A stretch of DNA of 8,846 nt from Chloroflexota bacterium (GCA_005882525.1 VBGO01000112.1:11184-20029); one strand, 5' to 3'; positions 1 to 7,970 are shown, numbered from the stretch's first letter. Translations and numbers: made by a program. Notes: generated by a model from the sequence alone, not told the origin.

Positions 1-1971
1 TCGCCGACGCATTACCGTTTCACGCTTTCCCCACCGTCGAAGACGCCGATTTCCTTCCGCCGCGATGCCAACGGCTCATGGCTCTTTTTCATGGCCGGCC
101 ATCACGGGCCGATCTTCAGCATCGATGCGCCGATGGCAACCGATTCCACAGGCAGCGCTAGGGCCCTGAGCGATGAGGGCAAGGCCGCCACCCTCGACGT
201 CACCAAGAGCGGGACTGAATTGGTCCTCGATCTGACGCTTGACGCCGCATGGCTTCATAACGCCGCACGCCGGTTCCCGGTCGAGCTGGATCCGACTATC
301 ACCATCCAGCCGGATAGCCAGGATGACTACTTCCACGGCAACGTGGCAACCGACGTCGGCCAGCTCGGGGCGCTGGCCAATCTGCGTATCGGGGACAGTG
401 CTTCCCACTACGACTGGAGTGCTGTGCAGTACGACCTCAGCGCGATTCCACCCGGCGCCAGCATCACGACTGCGACGGCCGGCCTTTATTACAACAACAC
501 CTACCTGTCGACCTCGCCATCGACGTATGGCACGAGTCACACGATCGAGGCGCACCGGATGACGAACCCGTGGTCGTCCGCGACGCAGACCCAGGCGCTC
601 GGAATCGATCCGACGGCCTTGTCGACGCTCACCATGACGATCGACAACAATCCGCGGTGGCTGACCTGGAACGTCACCGCCGCGGCGACGAACTGGTACG
701 CGGGGACCCAGCCAAACTACGGACTGATATTCAAGAACCAGACCGAGACTCTCAACTCGGGTGGGCCGGCGCCCGTATCCCATAACTACACCGCCGACAC
801 GACACTGCTGCCAAAGCTCGACATCACCTACAACACGGACGGGGTGACCCTCAATCAGCCGGTCACGCTGCATTCCAACGGTGCCGAGCTGACCTGGAGC
901 CAGTACACTGGCTCGCTCAGCGGCGCTCCCTTTCAAAAATACGACGTGCACCGCTCCGCGACGAGGAACTTTGCGCCGTCGAGCTCGACGCTCCTCACCA
1001 CCATCACCGACCCGACTGCCACCTCGTTCCGCGACACCACGGCCGCGGCCAACGGAACCTTCTATTACGAGGTCGTTGCCAACAGCAGCGGCTCCAACCA
1101 GGTGCAGGTCGCGCTCCCCGCCGACGGCCAGGCGGTCAAGACCATGCAACCCGGGACGGGACAAAGCCAGGACACCTACATCACCTACTGGAACAACGTG
1201 ACGGCATGCAACAACTTCGGCGCGAACACGGACATGTCCGTCGGGACCGACACCAACAGTATCTCGCGCGGGCTCTTCGCCTATCAGCTCAGCGACATCC
1301 CGACTGGATCGACCATCACCAATGCCACGCTTTCACTCTTCCACTACAACACCGTGCCCAATGCGCAGACGCTCCACCCCTACGCGATCACCCACTCATG
1401 GAGTGAAGGTACCGGTGTGTCGAATCCCAGCTCGTGCACCGGCAATGGCGCCACCTGGTACGAGGCCAATGGCGGGGTCAACTGGGTGACCCAGGGCGCT
1501 GACTTCAACGCCACAGCGGGGGGTGCTGTCACTACCACGGCCAACGAAGCCGCCAAGTGGCACAACTATGACATCACCTCCATGGCCCAGCAATGGGCGA
1601 GTGGTTCCCTCCCCAACCTCGGCGTGCTGATCAAGTACGACAACGAGACGATCCTGACCGGCAACGAGATCGACTACTGGACCAACAACTACACAGCGGC
1701 CCCAACGCTCCGGCCCAAGCTCTCCGTTACCTATACCGACGGTAGTCACGCTGTCGCGCCAACCGTCTCGGTATCGACGCCTGCCGCTGGAGCGATGGTG
1801 ACCGGGAACGTGGCCATCACGGCAGCCGCGTCCGACGATCGGCGGGTGGACCGCGTCGAGTTCTCTGAAATCAACCGTCTTGACGGCGCCCTTCACGACC
1901 ACCTGGAACTCGGTCGGCGCCACCAACGCCAGCCACTCCTTTACGGCGAAGGCCTACGACGACGCCGGTAA
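1..1971 (+). CDS. RHS protein N-terminal segment: two DNRLRE domains, FN3-like and start of Ig-like domain (partial)
   Basis: The frame is open from base 1, so the ATG at 91 is an internal methionine (preceded by ANGSWLFF) and the true start lies upstream. A beta-rich region typical of the N-terminus of actinobacterial-style RHS proteins comes first and ends in the hallmark stretch AAWL...RRFPVELDPTITIQP (about 241-312). DNRLRE domain 1 covers about 313-841, an FN3-like domain about 844-1137 (YYEVVANSSG near its end), DNRLRE domain 2 about 1156-1740 (QDTYITYW start, RPKLSVTYTDG end), and an Ig-like domain begins at about 1752 (APTVSVSTPAAG). Family-like sequence stops at the VEF of that Ig domain (1855-1863). 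The roughly 35 codons from 1864 to the stop at 1969-1971 are out-of-frame readthrough rich in R and L. DNRLRE domains occur on secreted surface proteins, so the chain is probably extracellular. The two cysteines (codons 1207 and 1435) both lie in DNRLRE domain 2. Confidence 0.85.
   Translation, partial: SPTHYRFTLSPPSKTPISFRRDANGSWLFFMAGHHGPIFSIDAPMATDSTGSARALSDEGKAATLDVTKSGTELVLDLTLDAAWLHNAARRFPVELDPTITIQPDSQDDYFHGNVATDVGQLGALANLRIGDSASHYDWSAVQYDLSAIPPGASITTATAGLYYNNTYLSTSPSTYGTSHTIEAHRMTNPWSSATQTQALGIDPTALSTLTMTIDNNPRWLTWNVTAAATNWYAGTQPNYGLIFKNQTETLNSGGPAPVSHNYTADTTLLPKLDITYNTDGVTLNQPVTLHSNGAELTWSQYTGSLSGAPFQKYDVHRSATRNFAPSSSTLLTTITDPTATSFRDTTAAANGTFYYEVVANSSGSNQVQVALPADGQAVKTMQPGTGQSQDTYITYWNNVTACNNFGANTDMSVGTDTNSISRGLFAYQLSDIPTGSTITNATLSLFHYNTVPNAQTLHPYAITHSWSEGTGVSNPSSCTGNGATWYEANGGVNWVTQGADFNATAGGAVTTTANEAAKWHNYDITSMAQQWASGSLPNLGVLIKYDNETILTGNEIDYWTNNYTAAPTLRPKLSVTYTDGSHAVAPTVSVSTPAAGAMVTGNVAITAAASDDRRVDRVEFSEINRLDGALHDHLELGRRHQRQPLLYGEGLRRRR
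313..841 (+). other. DNRLRE domain 1 (protein domain)
   Basis: The domain follows LDPTITIQPDSQDDYF and ends with LLPKLDITYNTDG. In between are LRIGDSASHYDWSAVQYDLS, a beta-strand pair, TWNVTAAATNWYAG and NYGLIFKNQ, the usual order of a DNRLRE domain. These domains are beta-sandwich modules of secreted bacterial proteins. The exact role in RHS proteins is not established, but adhesion or surface display is plausible. Confidence 0.75.
1156..1740 (+). other. DNRLRE domain 2 (protein domain)
   Basis: This is a second, diverged copy of the module: QDTYITYWNN, FAYQLSDIPTGSTITNATLS, WHNYDITSMAQQWASG, NLGVLIKYDNET and RPKLSVTYTDG line up in order with domain 1. It carries the only two cysteines of the N-terminal segment (codons 1207 and 1435), which domain 1 lacks. 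These could form a disulfide outside the cell. An FN3-like domain (about 844-1137) separates the two copies. Confidence 0.75.
1861..1882 (+). other. Frame break 1, inside first Ig-like domain
   Basis: Frame 1 reads VDRVEF up to 1863 and frame 2 resumes with LKSTVLTAPFTTTW from 1865, leaving one extra base (1864). In the second Ig domain of the same protein, VEF and PYT are separated by 13 residues; here only about 8 remain between VEF and PFT. The shortfall and the frame change together fit a loss of about 11 or 14 bases. No slippery heptamer or rare-codon signal is seen. Confidence 0.75.
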
Positions 1972-4900
1972 CGCGACCACATCTGCCGCGGTGACCGCCA
2001 CTATCAACAACAATCCGGCCCCGACGACCACTGTTACCTCGCCGGGTTCGTCGGTCACCGGGACCGTGAATGTCTCGGCCACCGCCGCGGCCGCTTCCGG
2101 CCTGAGCGTCAGCAAAGTCGAGTTCTATGCGGACGACACGCTCTTCGGGACGTCGACGACATCGCCCTACACCGCACCGTGGAACACGCTTGACGCCACC
2201 CAGCCGGCGTTCGACGGCAGCCACACCCTGACCACCAGGGTCTATGACAGCAGCGGACTGATCGCCACCTCGACAGGGGCCACCACCGCGGTGGCGAACA
2301 CGGCGAGCAGCCAATACAAGGCCACCTTCACCAGCAACACCAACGTTCCCCTCGCAGTCGTCTACGACCCGACGCTGCAGACGCAGGCAACGTACCCAGT
2401 CAAGGTGACCGTCACCAACAATAGCTCGCTCACCTGGTCCACGAGCAACACCTATCTCCGCTACCGCTGGTACAGCCCCGATGCCACGCCTGTAATCACC
2501 GACGGACCAAACGTCGTCCTGCCCGCCAACGTGACGCCCGGGGCGTCGAGCAGCCAGATCCAGTTAAACGTAACACCACCCACGCTCCCCGATGGGATCG
2601 ATGCCGCCCAGTACCAGCTGCGGATCGACCTCTTCGACAGCACCGGCAACGTGCTGTTCTCCGCCAAAGGCAATCAACCGCTGGACAACCCGGTGATCGT
2701 CAACAAGGCGCTCAAGGCGGCCTTGGGCCTGGAGCGCTACTACGACTACGTCGGCCAGAACCTCGGCGCGGGCGTCCAGAGCCTCGTCAACGTCGCCAAT
2801 GGCAACTCGATGCTGCGCTGGGAACCGTTCAACATCCCGGGCCGCGGCATGGCCACGGTCATGGGAATGACCTACAACAGCCGGGAGGAGCACTCGGACT
2901 CCCCAGCGGGGAGCAACTTCTCGCTGTCGATCTCAACGCTCAGCCGCTTCGGGGAGCCGATCGACATCCACCCGAACGACGCCGACTCGATCGCGGGGCG
3001 CGCCAACCGCTGGATTCAGTTCATCGACGGCGACGGCACGCCGCACAAGTTCATCGGTGCCCAGGCGGGCGATGGCACGATCTACTGGAGCGAACCGACC
3101 GGCGTGCATCTCTATCTGCGCCAGTACTCGACGACGGACACCAACCGCTGGTGGGCCTTCACCCGGCCGGACCGGGTTACGTTCTTCTACAACCAGGCCG
3201 GCTACCCGACCTATGTGACCGATCGAAACGGCAACACCATTTCTTTCACACTGTCCGCGGTCGCGCCGGCCGACGATCCTGGCGGACCGAAATTCCACAT
3301 CACGCAGGTGATCGACGCCGCGGGCCAAGGCGGTAGCCCCGCGCCAAACCGGGCCTTCAACATCAGCTATTACGTGAAGGCCGACAAGGTGAAGTCGCAC
3401 GTGCGCGGTCGAATCAAGACCATCACCGACCACATCGGCCATGCCCTCGACTTCACGTACTACGACGACGGCAACCTGCTGCGGATTGTCCAGCGGGGCG
3501 GCGTCAACGCCGACGGTTCGTTCCTCGCCAGCCGGAGCCTCGTCTTCACGTACACCACTTCGAGCGGCGCCGGCCCTGCGATTCCCACGGCCTCAGCTCG
3601 GCTGAACCCGGATCCGAAGACCCCGAACGAGTCCACGCGCCTCTATAGCGAGATGGACCCCAACGGACACGAGACCACCTTCTCGTACATCACCAGCGGC
3701 CAGGACAAATGGAAGCTGCTGACGTTGACCGATCGGGCCGGCAACACGACCAACTATTCGTACGACAACGTGAATCTCACGACGACCGTCGCCGCCCCAA
3801 CGCCAGGCGGCCAGACGGCGCGCACGACCAGATACACCTACGACGTGAATGGCAAGCCGGTGACGATCACGGATCCCTTGAGTCGTCAGACCCAGCTGCA
3901 ATGGACCGCCGACTTCACCGTGAGCCAGATCACCGAGCCCGGCGGCGCCGTCAGCAAGTACAACTACAACAACAACGGCTACATGACCGATCGCTACGAC
4001 GCGCTCAACAACCACAGCTCGATGATCTACACGAATTCGCAGGTCGACGGCAACGATGTGAGCGGCAAGTGGGTGTCCGGTCGGACCGCGCCGCACGTCA
4101 GCGACCTCTCCACCAAGACCGATCCCAAGGGATACCCATGGCAATTCGCCTATGACGCCAATGGGAACGTCACCCAGGTCACCGACCCGCTGAATGACAT
4201 TTCGAAGAACGTCTACAACAGCGATGGCACGATCGCGAACACCATCGACGCGAACAACCACACGACGACGTACCCCAGCTACGACGCCAATGGCAAGTCG
4301 ACGAAGGTCGTCGACCCCAAAGGAAACGCGACGACATTTGTCTACAACGACGACGGCCTGCTGCTCTCGGTGCAGGACGCCAAGCACCAGGCAAACAGCG
4401 GGGGCGACCCCCGCCAGTACCGGACCTTCTACGACTACGACAGCTTCAATCGCTTGGGCCGGCAGAGCACGCCAAAGCTGACCGGGGATAGTACCCACCT
4501 GGTCTGGATCGACACGGCGTTCGACGCCAATGGCAACGCCGTCTGGACCATGGCTCCGCACTACGGCAGCCAGGACACGTTGAACGGCGACAAGACGACG
4601 ACCAGTTACGACGTCATGGACCGGCCGACGCTACGCACCGTCCCCGACTTCTCCGTCGACGCCAACGGCGAGCGGACGCAGTATGACTACGATGTCGCCG
4701 GCCGGCTGATCAAGGTCACCGAGCCCAAGGGGGTCGCAACCACCAATACCGCCAATGACTACGCGACCTTCACCACCTACGACGCCCTCGATCGGTCACT
4801 CGCGCTGACGCAGTACCTGGTCGATCCGACCACTGGAGCCATTCAGAGCACTCTGGTCAGCCAATCCTGCTACAACACCCCCGGCGACAAGGTGGCGGTC

Positions 4901-7354
4901 ACCTCGCCCAACGCCGGCGCCGCGACCGTCAACTGCGCCGCCCTGCCAACCAACACGACGAAGTACACCTACGACGCGGACCACCGGATTCTGTCCATCA
5001 CGGATCCCATGGGGAATGTGCGGTCCAAGACCTACGACGTCAACGGCAACGTGGCGACCGCCACCGATGCCAACGGCAAGCAAACGACGCTCACCTACGA
5101 CAAGCTGAACCGGCAGGTGCAAGCCACCCAGCCGTTGGATTCGAGCGTTGCGCCAACACGGACGATCACCAGCAAGACCGCCTACGACGCTGCCGGGAAC
5201 AAGACGCAGGACATCAGCCCGCGGGCTTACGACGCCTCCTCGGACAAGGTCACCTTCAACAACTACGTGACCACCTACCACTACGACGAACTGAACCGGC
5301 TCACGAGGACCGACCTGCCCGTGGACACCGCCTATCCGACGGCTTACTACGTCCACCAGGCCTACGACGCCGTCGGCAACGCGACCATGAACTCGCTCCC
5401 GGTCACGACGACGGACCCCACACAGGTCACCCCCAGCCAGAAGACGACGGTCACCTATTTCGACACTGGGTGGATTCAGACCAGCAAGGACCCCGCTAAC
5501 CCACGCCTGCATTTCGATTATGTGGCGCAGGGCTGGCAGTCCAGCCGCGTCCCAGAGGATGCGAGCGGAAACCTGGATACCAGTCACCAGATGTTCACCT
5601 ACTATCTGGCGGACGGTCAGGTCTTGAAGAAGACCGACATCCACGGCGACCCGACCACCTACATCTATGACCTCAATGACCAGATGACGTCGGCCGACAG
5701 CGCTGGCGGAATCTACGATCCGAGCCAGGCGCCGACGCACATGGACGTCACCTATGACACCCTCGGCCGGGTCACGAAGTCACGCTCCAAGAAGACGACC
5801 GACGCGAACTTCACCTATACGAAGTTCACGACTTATGACCTCGACGGCAATCTGACTGACAACGAGCAGAACGGTGTCGAGACACCGGCCGGTGCTCTCG
5901 TGACGGCGGGCCGTACCGTTCACGACGACTACAACGCGGCTGGCTGGCTAATCAACCAATTCGACTACGGCACCAAGCCCGATGCCAGCGACGACCAGAA
6001 GATCGTCAACGCGTACACGCCCGCCGGCCTCGAGAAGACTCGCGAACAATACAACACGGTCAACAGCGCCTGGAACAAGAAACAGGTCACCAACTGGACC
6101 TACTTCGACAACGGCAGCCTCAAGACCATGAACACGACCAATGGCCCGGGAACTTCGACCCTCGAGTCCCACACGGTGTCATACGTCGATGCCAGCAACA
6201 TCTACGTCAACGGCAACCGCACTAAGGACGTATCGATGCTGAAGGGTCCCAACAACCCGTCCTGCGCAACAAGTTGCACCGGTGTCTACACCTATGACCC
6301 GCGCGATCGGCTGGCGCAGGAAGACAACGGCCACGGCACCGTCACCAAGTACGACCTGGACGGCGCCGGCAACATCCTGACCGAGTACCTGAACGGGACC
6401 GTCAGTAAGACTTCCACCTATCTCGGCAACGAGCTCCAGACCACAACACAGGGTGGGGCGACGTCGAAGTACTGGTATACGCCCGACGCTAACCTCGATT
6501 GCGTGACCACTGCTTCCGGCAGTCAGGCCGATTGTTCGCCCTCGCAGGGGGTCACGCCATCCGCCAATCTCCAGCAGGACTATGCCTACGATGCGCTGAA
6601 CCGCCTATCGAGTTATCGCGCCTTCAACGCGACCGGTACGCTCCTCGATTCAGCGAGCTACGTCTACGACGCCCTCGACCGCACTGTCAGTGAGCGCGAA
6701 ACCCACCAGGGCAAAACGCCTCGGAATACGAGCTTCACTTACCGCGGTTTGAGCAAGGACACCACGCAAGAGGTCCAGAAGGACGACGGCGGCACCCTGA
6801 TCACGACCAAGGACTACACCTACGACGCCTACGGCCACCGGCTTTCGATGACGAATACGCCGAACGGCCAAGCGTCGCAGACCTTCACCTATGGCTACAA
6901 CGTTCATGACAGCGTCTCGCAACTGATCGACACGAACGGCAACGCCACAACCAGCTACGGCTACCGGCCCTATGGCGACCCCGACACCGGGCAAACGCAG
7001 GCGGCGCTTCGGTCCGGACACCGCTCACTTCCTGCAACAAGACGTCTTCCACGGCGCGCTGTCCGACCTGGCGCTGGGCACCGACCCGATCAGTCAGAAC
7101 CGCTTTGCCATGGCGGGCGGCAACCCCTTGAGCTTCATCGAATGGGACGGCCATGTCGTGGTAGCGGACGGCGGCGGCGGCGCGATCTATGTCAACCCAT
7201 CGAGCCGAGACGCCTGCTCGGACATGTGCGACTCGCATGTGACCGTGTCGGCTTCCCCGAGCACGAACGGTGGCAGTGCACACAAGCAGGACAACAATCC
7301 ACTGAAGCAGCTTGGCGATTGGTTCGGCAACACCAAAAAAGGCGTCGAGGATAA
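1880..7354 (+). CDS. RHS protein central segment: Ig-like, NBR1-like and YD-repeat shell
   Basis: This is the main body of the RHS toxin. The frame picks up the first Ig-like domain at about 1865 (LKSTVLTAPFTTTW), so the nominal TTG at 1880 is not a real start. A second Ig-like domain covers about 2020-2300 (VEFYADD...PYTAPWN). An NBR1-like beta domain follows at about 2372-2697 (TYPVKVTVTNNSSLTW, then KGNQPLDNPV). The RHS shell opens near 2786 with VNVANGNS and IPGRGM. YD repeats of the form YDxxGxxxxxxDxxG then run to about 6980, for example YDANGNVTQVTDP, YDVNGNVATATD and YDALNRLSSYRA, and end with YGYRPYGDPDT. From about 6990 to the stop at 7352-7354 the translation becomes R-, P- and G-rich and is a shadow of the real frame, which continues in frame 3. 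All six cysteines fall in short insertions as three close pairs. The segment would form the secreted beta cage that holds the toxin. Confidence 0.88.
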   Translation: MTAPFTTTWNSVGATNASHSFTAKAYDDAGNATTSAAVTATINNNPAPTTTVTSPGSSVTGTVNVSATAAAASGLSVSKVEFYADDTLFGTSTTSPYTAPWNTLDATQPAFDGSHTLTTRVYDSSGLIATSTGATTAVANTASSQYKATFTSNTNVPLAVVYDPTLQTQATYPVKVTVTNNSSLTWSTSNTYLRYRWYSPDATPVITDGPNVVLPANVTPGASSSQIQLNVTPPTLPDGIDAAQYQLRIDLFDSTGNVLFSAKGNQPLDNPVIVNKALKAALGLERYYDYVGQNLGAGVQSLVNVANGNSMLRWEPFNIPGRGMATVMGMTYNSREEHSDSPAGSNFSLSISTLSRFGEPIDIHPNDADSIAGRANRWIQFIDGDGTPHKFIGAQAGDGTIYWSEPTGVHLYLRQYSTTDTNRWWAFTRPDRVTFFYNQAGYPTYVTDRNGNTISFTLSAVAPADDPGGPKFHITQVIDAAGQGGSPAPNRAFNISYYVKADKVKSHVRGRIKTITDHIGHALDFTYYDDGNLLRIVQRGGVNADGSFLASRSLVFTYTTSSGAGPAIPTASARLNPDPKTPNESTRLYSEMDPNGHETTFSYITSGQDKWKLLTLTDRAGNTTNYSYDNVNLTTTVAAPTPGGQTARTTRYTYDVNGKPVTITDPLSRQTQLQWTADFTVSQITEPGGAVSKYNYNNNGYMTDRYDALNNHSSMIYTNSQVDGNDVSGKWVSGRTAPHVSDLSTKTDPKGYPWQFAYDANGNVTQVTDPLNDISKNVYNSDGTIANTIDANNHTTTYPSYDANGKSTKVVDPKGNATTFVYNDDGLLLSVQDAKHQANSGGDPRQYRTFYDYDSFNRLGRQSTPKLTGDSTHLVWIDTAFDANGNAVWTMAPHYGSQDTLNGDKTTTSYDVMDRPTLRTVPDFSVDANGERTQYDYDVAGRLIKVTEPKGVATTNTANDYATFTTYDALDRSLALTQYLVDPTTGAIQSTLVSQSCYNTPGDKVAVTSPNAGAATVNCAALPTNTTKYTYDADHRILSITDPMGNVRSKTYDVNGNVATATDANGKQTTLTYDKLNRQVQATQPLDSSVAPTRTITSKTAYDAAGNKTQDISPRAYDASSDKVTFNNYVTTYHYDELNRLTRTDLPVDTAYPTAYYVHQAYDAVGNATMNSLPVTTTDPTQVTPSQKTTVTYFDTGWIQTSKDPANPRLHFDYVAQGWQSSRVPEDASGNLDTSHQMFTYYLADGQVLKKTDIHGDPTTYIYDLNDQMTSADSAGGIYDPSQAPTHMDVTYDTLGRVTKSRSKKTTDANFTYTKFTTYDLDGNLTDNEQNGVETPAGALVTAGRTVHDDYNAAGWLINQFDYGTKPDASDDQKIVNAYTPAGLEKTREQYNTVNSAWNKKQVTNWTYFDNGSLKTMNTTNGPGTSTLESHTVSYVDASNIYVNGNRTKDVSMLKGPNNPSCATSCTGVYTYDPRDRLAQEDNGHGTVTKYDLDGAGNILTEYLNGTVSKTSTYLGNELQTTTQGGATSKYWYTPDANLDCVTTASGSQADCSPSQGVTPSANLQQDYAYDALNRLSSYRAFNATGTLLDSASYVYDALDRTVSERETHQGKTPRNTSFTYRGLSKDTTQEVQKDDGGTLITTKDYTYDAYGHRLSMTNTPNGQASQTFTYGYNVHDSVSQLIDTNGNATTSYGYRPYGDPDTGQTQAALRSGHRSLPATRRLPRRAVRPGAGHRPDQSEPLCHGGRQPLELHRMGRPCRGSGRRRRRDLCQPIEPRRLLGHVRLACDRVGFPEHERWQCTQAGQQSTEAAWRLVRQHQKRRRG
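2372..2697 (+). other. NBR1-like Ig-fold domain (protein domain)
   Basis: TYPVKVTVTNNSSLTWSTSN, YRWYSPDATPV, the proline-rich strand LNVTPPTLPDGID, and YQLRIDLFDSTG followed by FSAKGNQPLDNPV give the pattern of the NBR1-like (Trp-containing) beta domain found in front of the shell in this style of RHS protein. The assignment is from remembered family pattern, not a search. It links the Ig-like domains to the RHS shell. Confidence 0.55.
3400..6980 (+). repeat. YD-repeat array (coding)
   Basis: More than twenty degenerate YD repeats of about 20 residues each are encoded here, with YD followed by xxG or xLN/xLD and a second D/G turn. Clear units include YDVNGKPVTITDP near 3839, YDANGNVTQVTDP near 4151, YDVAGRLIKVTEP near 4688, YDVNGNVATATD near 5033, and YDALNRLSSY near 6587. 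Near-identical DNA such as GACGCCAATGGCAA recurs (about 4285 and 4519). Such repeats are prone to recombination and to collapse in assembly. In the RHS and TcC families these repeats wind into the shell wall. Confidence 0.9.
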
Positions 7355-7970
7355 GGCTAAGCAGGCGGCGCAATGGGTTTATGACAACTCGTCAACCATT
7401 TCGACCGTCGCGGGCACCGCAGCGGTGGTGACCGCCTTTATTCCGGGCGTGGACGCCGTTTCGCCAGTACTCTTCGGGGTCGCCGCAGTCACCGGAGCGA
7501 TGGCCGCGCACAAAGATATGAAACAGGGGAACTATGGAGCCGCCGCCCTCGATGTTTTAGGGATTGTTCCGGGCGGCGGTGCGATCGGGTCACTAGCCAA
7601 GGACGCCCGGCTTGCAATCAATGTTGGACGCGATTTGAAAGCTGCTGGTGCGATCAAGACAGCAGCCAATCTCGGACGCGAAGGTGAGGCAGCAGCCAAC
7701 ATCGCGAAGACCGGAGAACGGATTCCCTCTCTCACTGGAACGGCCGCGTATCGGGTCCCGGACGAGCTCAATCACGCTGCCGGCACGATTACGGAGGTGA
7801 AGAACGTCGGTTATCAAGCTTTGACAAACCAACTGAGGGACTCGATGATGTATGCGAACGAGCGGGGTTACGAGTTCATCTTGAAAGTCCGGGCTACGAC
7901 GAAGTTGTCTGGACCGCTGCAAGATGCAGCCGACGCGGGAGCCTTTAACCTACTGCGCGAGCTCCCATGA
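6972..7970 (+). CDS. RHS core C-terminus with Tox-REase-7-type nuclease toxin
   Basis: This is the C-terminal 332 codons of the RHS toxin. The ATG at 6972 has no Shine-Dalgarno sequence and sits at the frame break, so it is probably not a start. Residues 9-61 are the end of the RHS-associated core (RRFGPDTAHFLQQDVF, NRFAMAGGNP, EWDGH). Residues 62-140 are a Gly/Ser/Lys-rich linker with a Cys pair (82 and 86). Residues 141-180 are hydrophobic and Ala/Gly/Val-rich, like pre-toxin segments thought to help membrane passage. Residues about 250-332 match Tox-REase-7 of the restriction-endonuclease fold: RVPDEL (D264), TEVKN (E275 and K277, the ExK pair), QLRD (Q287), then the beta strand EFILKVRATTKLSGPL. 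All expected catalytic positions are present, so this tip would be an active DNA- or RNA-cleaving toxin if made. Its GC content is lower than the shell's. The stop codon overlaps the next gene's ATG. Confidence 0.87.
   Translation: MATPTPGKRRRRFGPDTAHFLQQDVFHGALSDLALGTDPISQNRFAMAGGNPLSFIEWDGHVVVADGGGGAIYVNPSSRDACSDMCDSHVTVSASPSTNGGSAHKQDNNPLKQLGDWFGNTKKGVEDKAKQAAQWVYDNSSTISTVAGTAAVVTAFIPGVDAVSPVLFGVAAVTGAMAAHKDMKQGNYGAAALDVLGIVPGGGAIGSLAKDARLAINVGRDLKAAGAIKTAANLGREGEAAANIAKTGERIPSLTGTAAYRVPDELNHAAGTITEVKNVGYQALTNQLRDSMMYANERGYEFILKVRATTKLSGPLQDAADAGAFNLLRELP
6976..7001 (+). other. Frame break 2, at entry to the RHS core
   Basis: The last YD unit YGYRPYGDPDT is in frame 2, and RRFGPDTAHFLQQD, a few codons later, is in frame 3. 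RHS cores normally carry about 25-35 residues between these landmarks, including an NPYRFTGKR-like strand and a TG(L/T)xxMGAR-like strand. Only about eight codons are present here. The GKR in frame 3 (6990-6998) may be a remnant of the first strand. Confidence 0.75.
7719..7967 (+). other. Tox-REase-7 toxin domain (protein domain)
   Basis: This is a C-terminal toxin tip of about 83 residues with the restriction-endonuclease core: D in RVPDEL (codon 7761), ExK in TEVKN (codons 7794 and 7800), Q in NQLRD, and the later strand EFILKV. It ends eight residues after the motif DAADAGAF. It has no cysteines, unlike the shell and linker. Expected activity is nucleic-acid cleavage in the target cell cytoplasm; the specific substrate cannot be told from sequence. 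Confidence 0.85.

Larger units (their letters stand above)
1..7970 (+). pseudogene. Frame-disrupted RHS/YD-repeat polymorphic toxin, 5' end outside window
   Basis: Three consecutive open frames (frame 1 to about 1863, frame 2 from about 1865 to about 6990, frame 3 from about 6990 to 7970) join into one protein of at least 2,600 residues with the normal domain order of a secreted RHS toxin. No stop codon and no unrelated sequence separates the parts, and each domain picks up in the next frame where the previous one stops. Frame changes at about 1864 and 6976-6999 interrupt it, and both are accompanied by missing conserved residues. As written it cannot yield one full-length chain. It is either a natural pseudogene or an intact gene with indel errors in the assembly. 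The family builds a YD-repeat shell that encloses a C-terminal toxin delivered to competing cells. The signal peptide and promoter would lie left of the window and are not seen. Confidence 0.75.

Noticed and set aside
91..93. ATG at 91 as the start of the RHS gene
   Set aside because: The same frame is open back to base 1 and encodes family-like sequence (ANGSWLFFM), so the methionine is internal.
76..1164. 362-codon open frame on the - strand
   Set aside because: It is antisense to well-supported DNRLRE domains, is rich in R, G and V with no recognisable fold, and is the expected mirror of GC-rich codons in the sense frame.
1858..1971. Programmed frameshift to join frame 1 and frame 2
   Set aside because: There is no slippery heptamer, hungry codon or stimulatory structure at 1858-1870, and residues are missing from the Ig fold, which frameshifting would not explain.
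4151..4530. Recurrent short DNA repeats (GACGCCAATGGCAA and similar) as a CRISPR or satellite array
   Set aside because: They are irregularly spaced, imperfect and in frame with YD motifs, so they are coding repeats.
3593..4561. 322-codon open frame on the - strand
   Set aside because: Antisense to the YD-repeat array; its V/R/G-rich repetition mirrors the repeats of the sense strand.
4796..5740. 314-codon open frame on the - strand
   Set aside because: Same reason: low-complexity mirror of YD repeats with no family resemblance.
7023..7354. Frame-2 tail after the second break (R-, P-rich to the stop at 7354) as a genuine alternative C-terminus
   Set aside because: It has no toxin-like motif, while frame 3 over the same bases encodes the conserved RHS core and linker.
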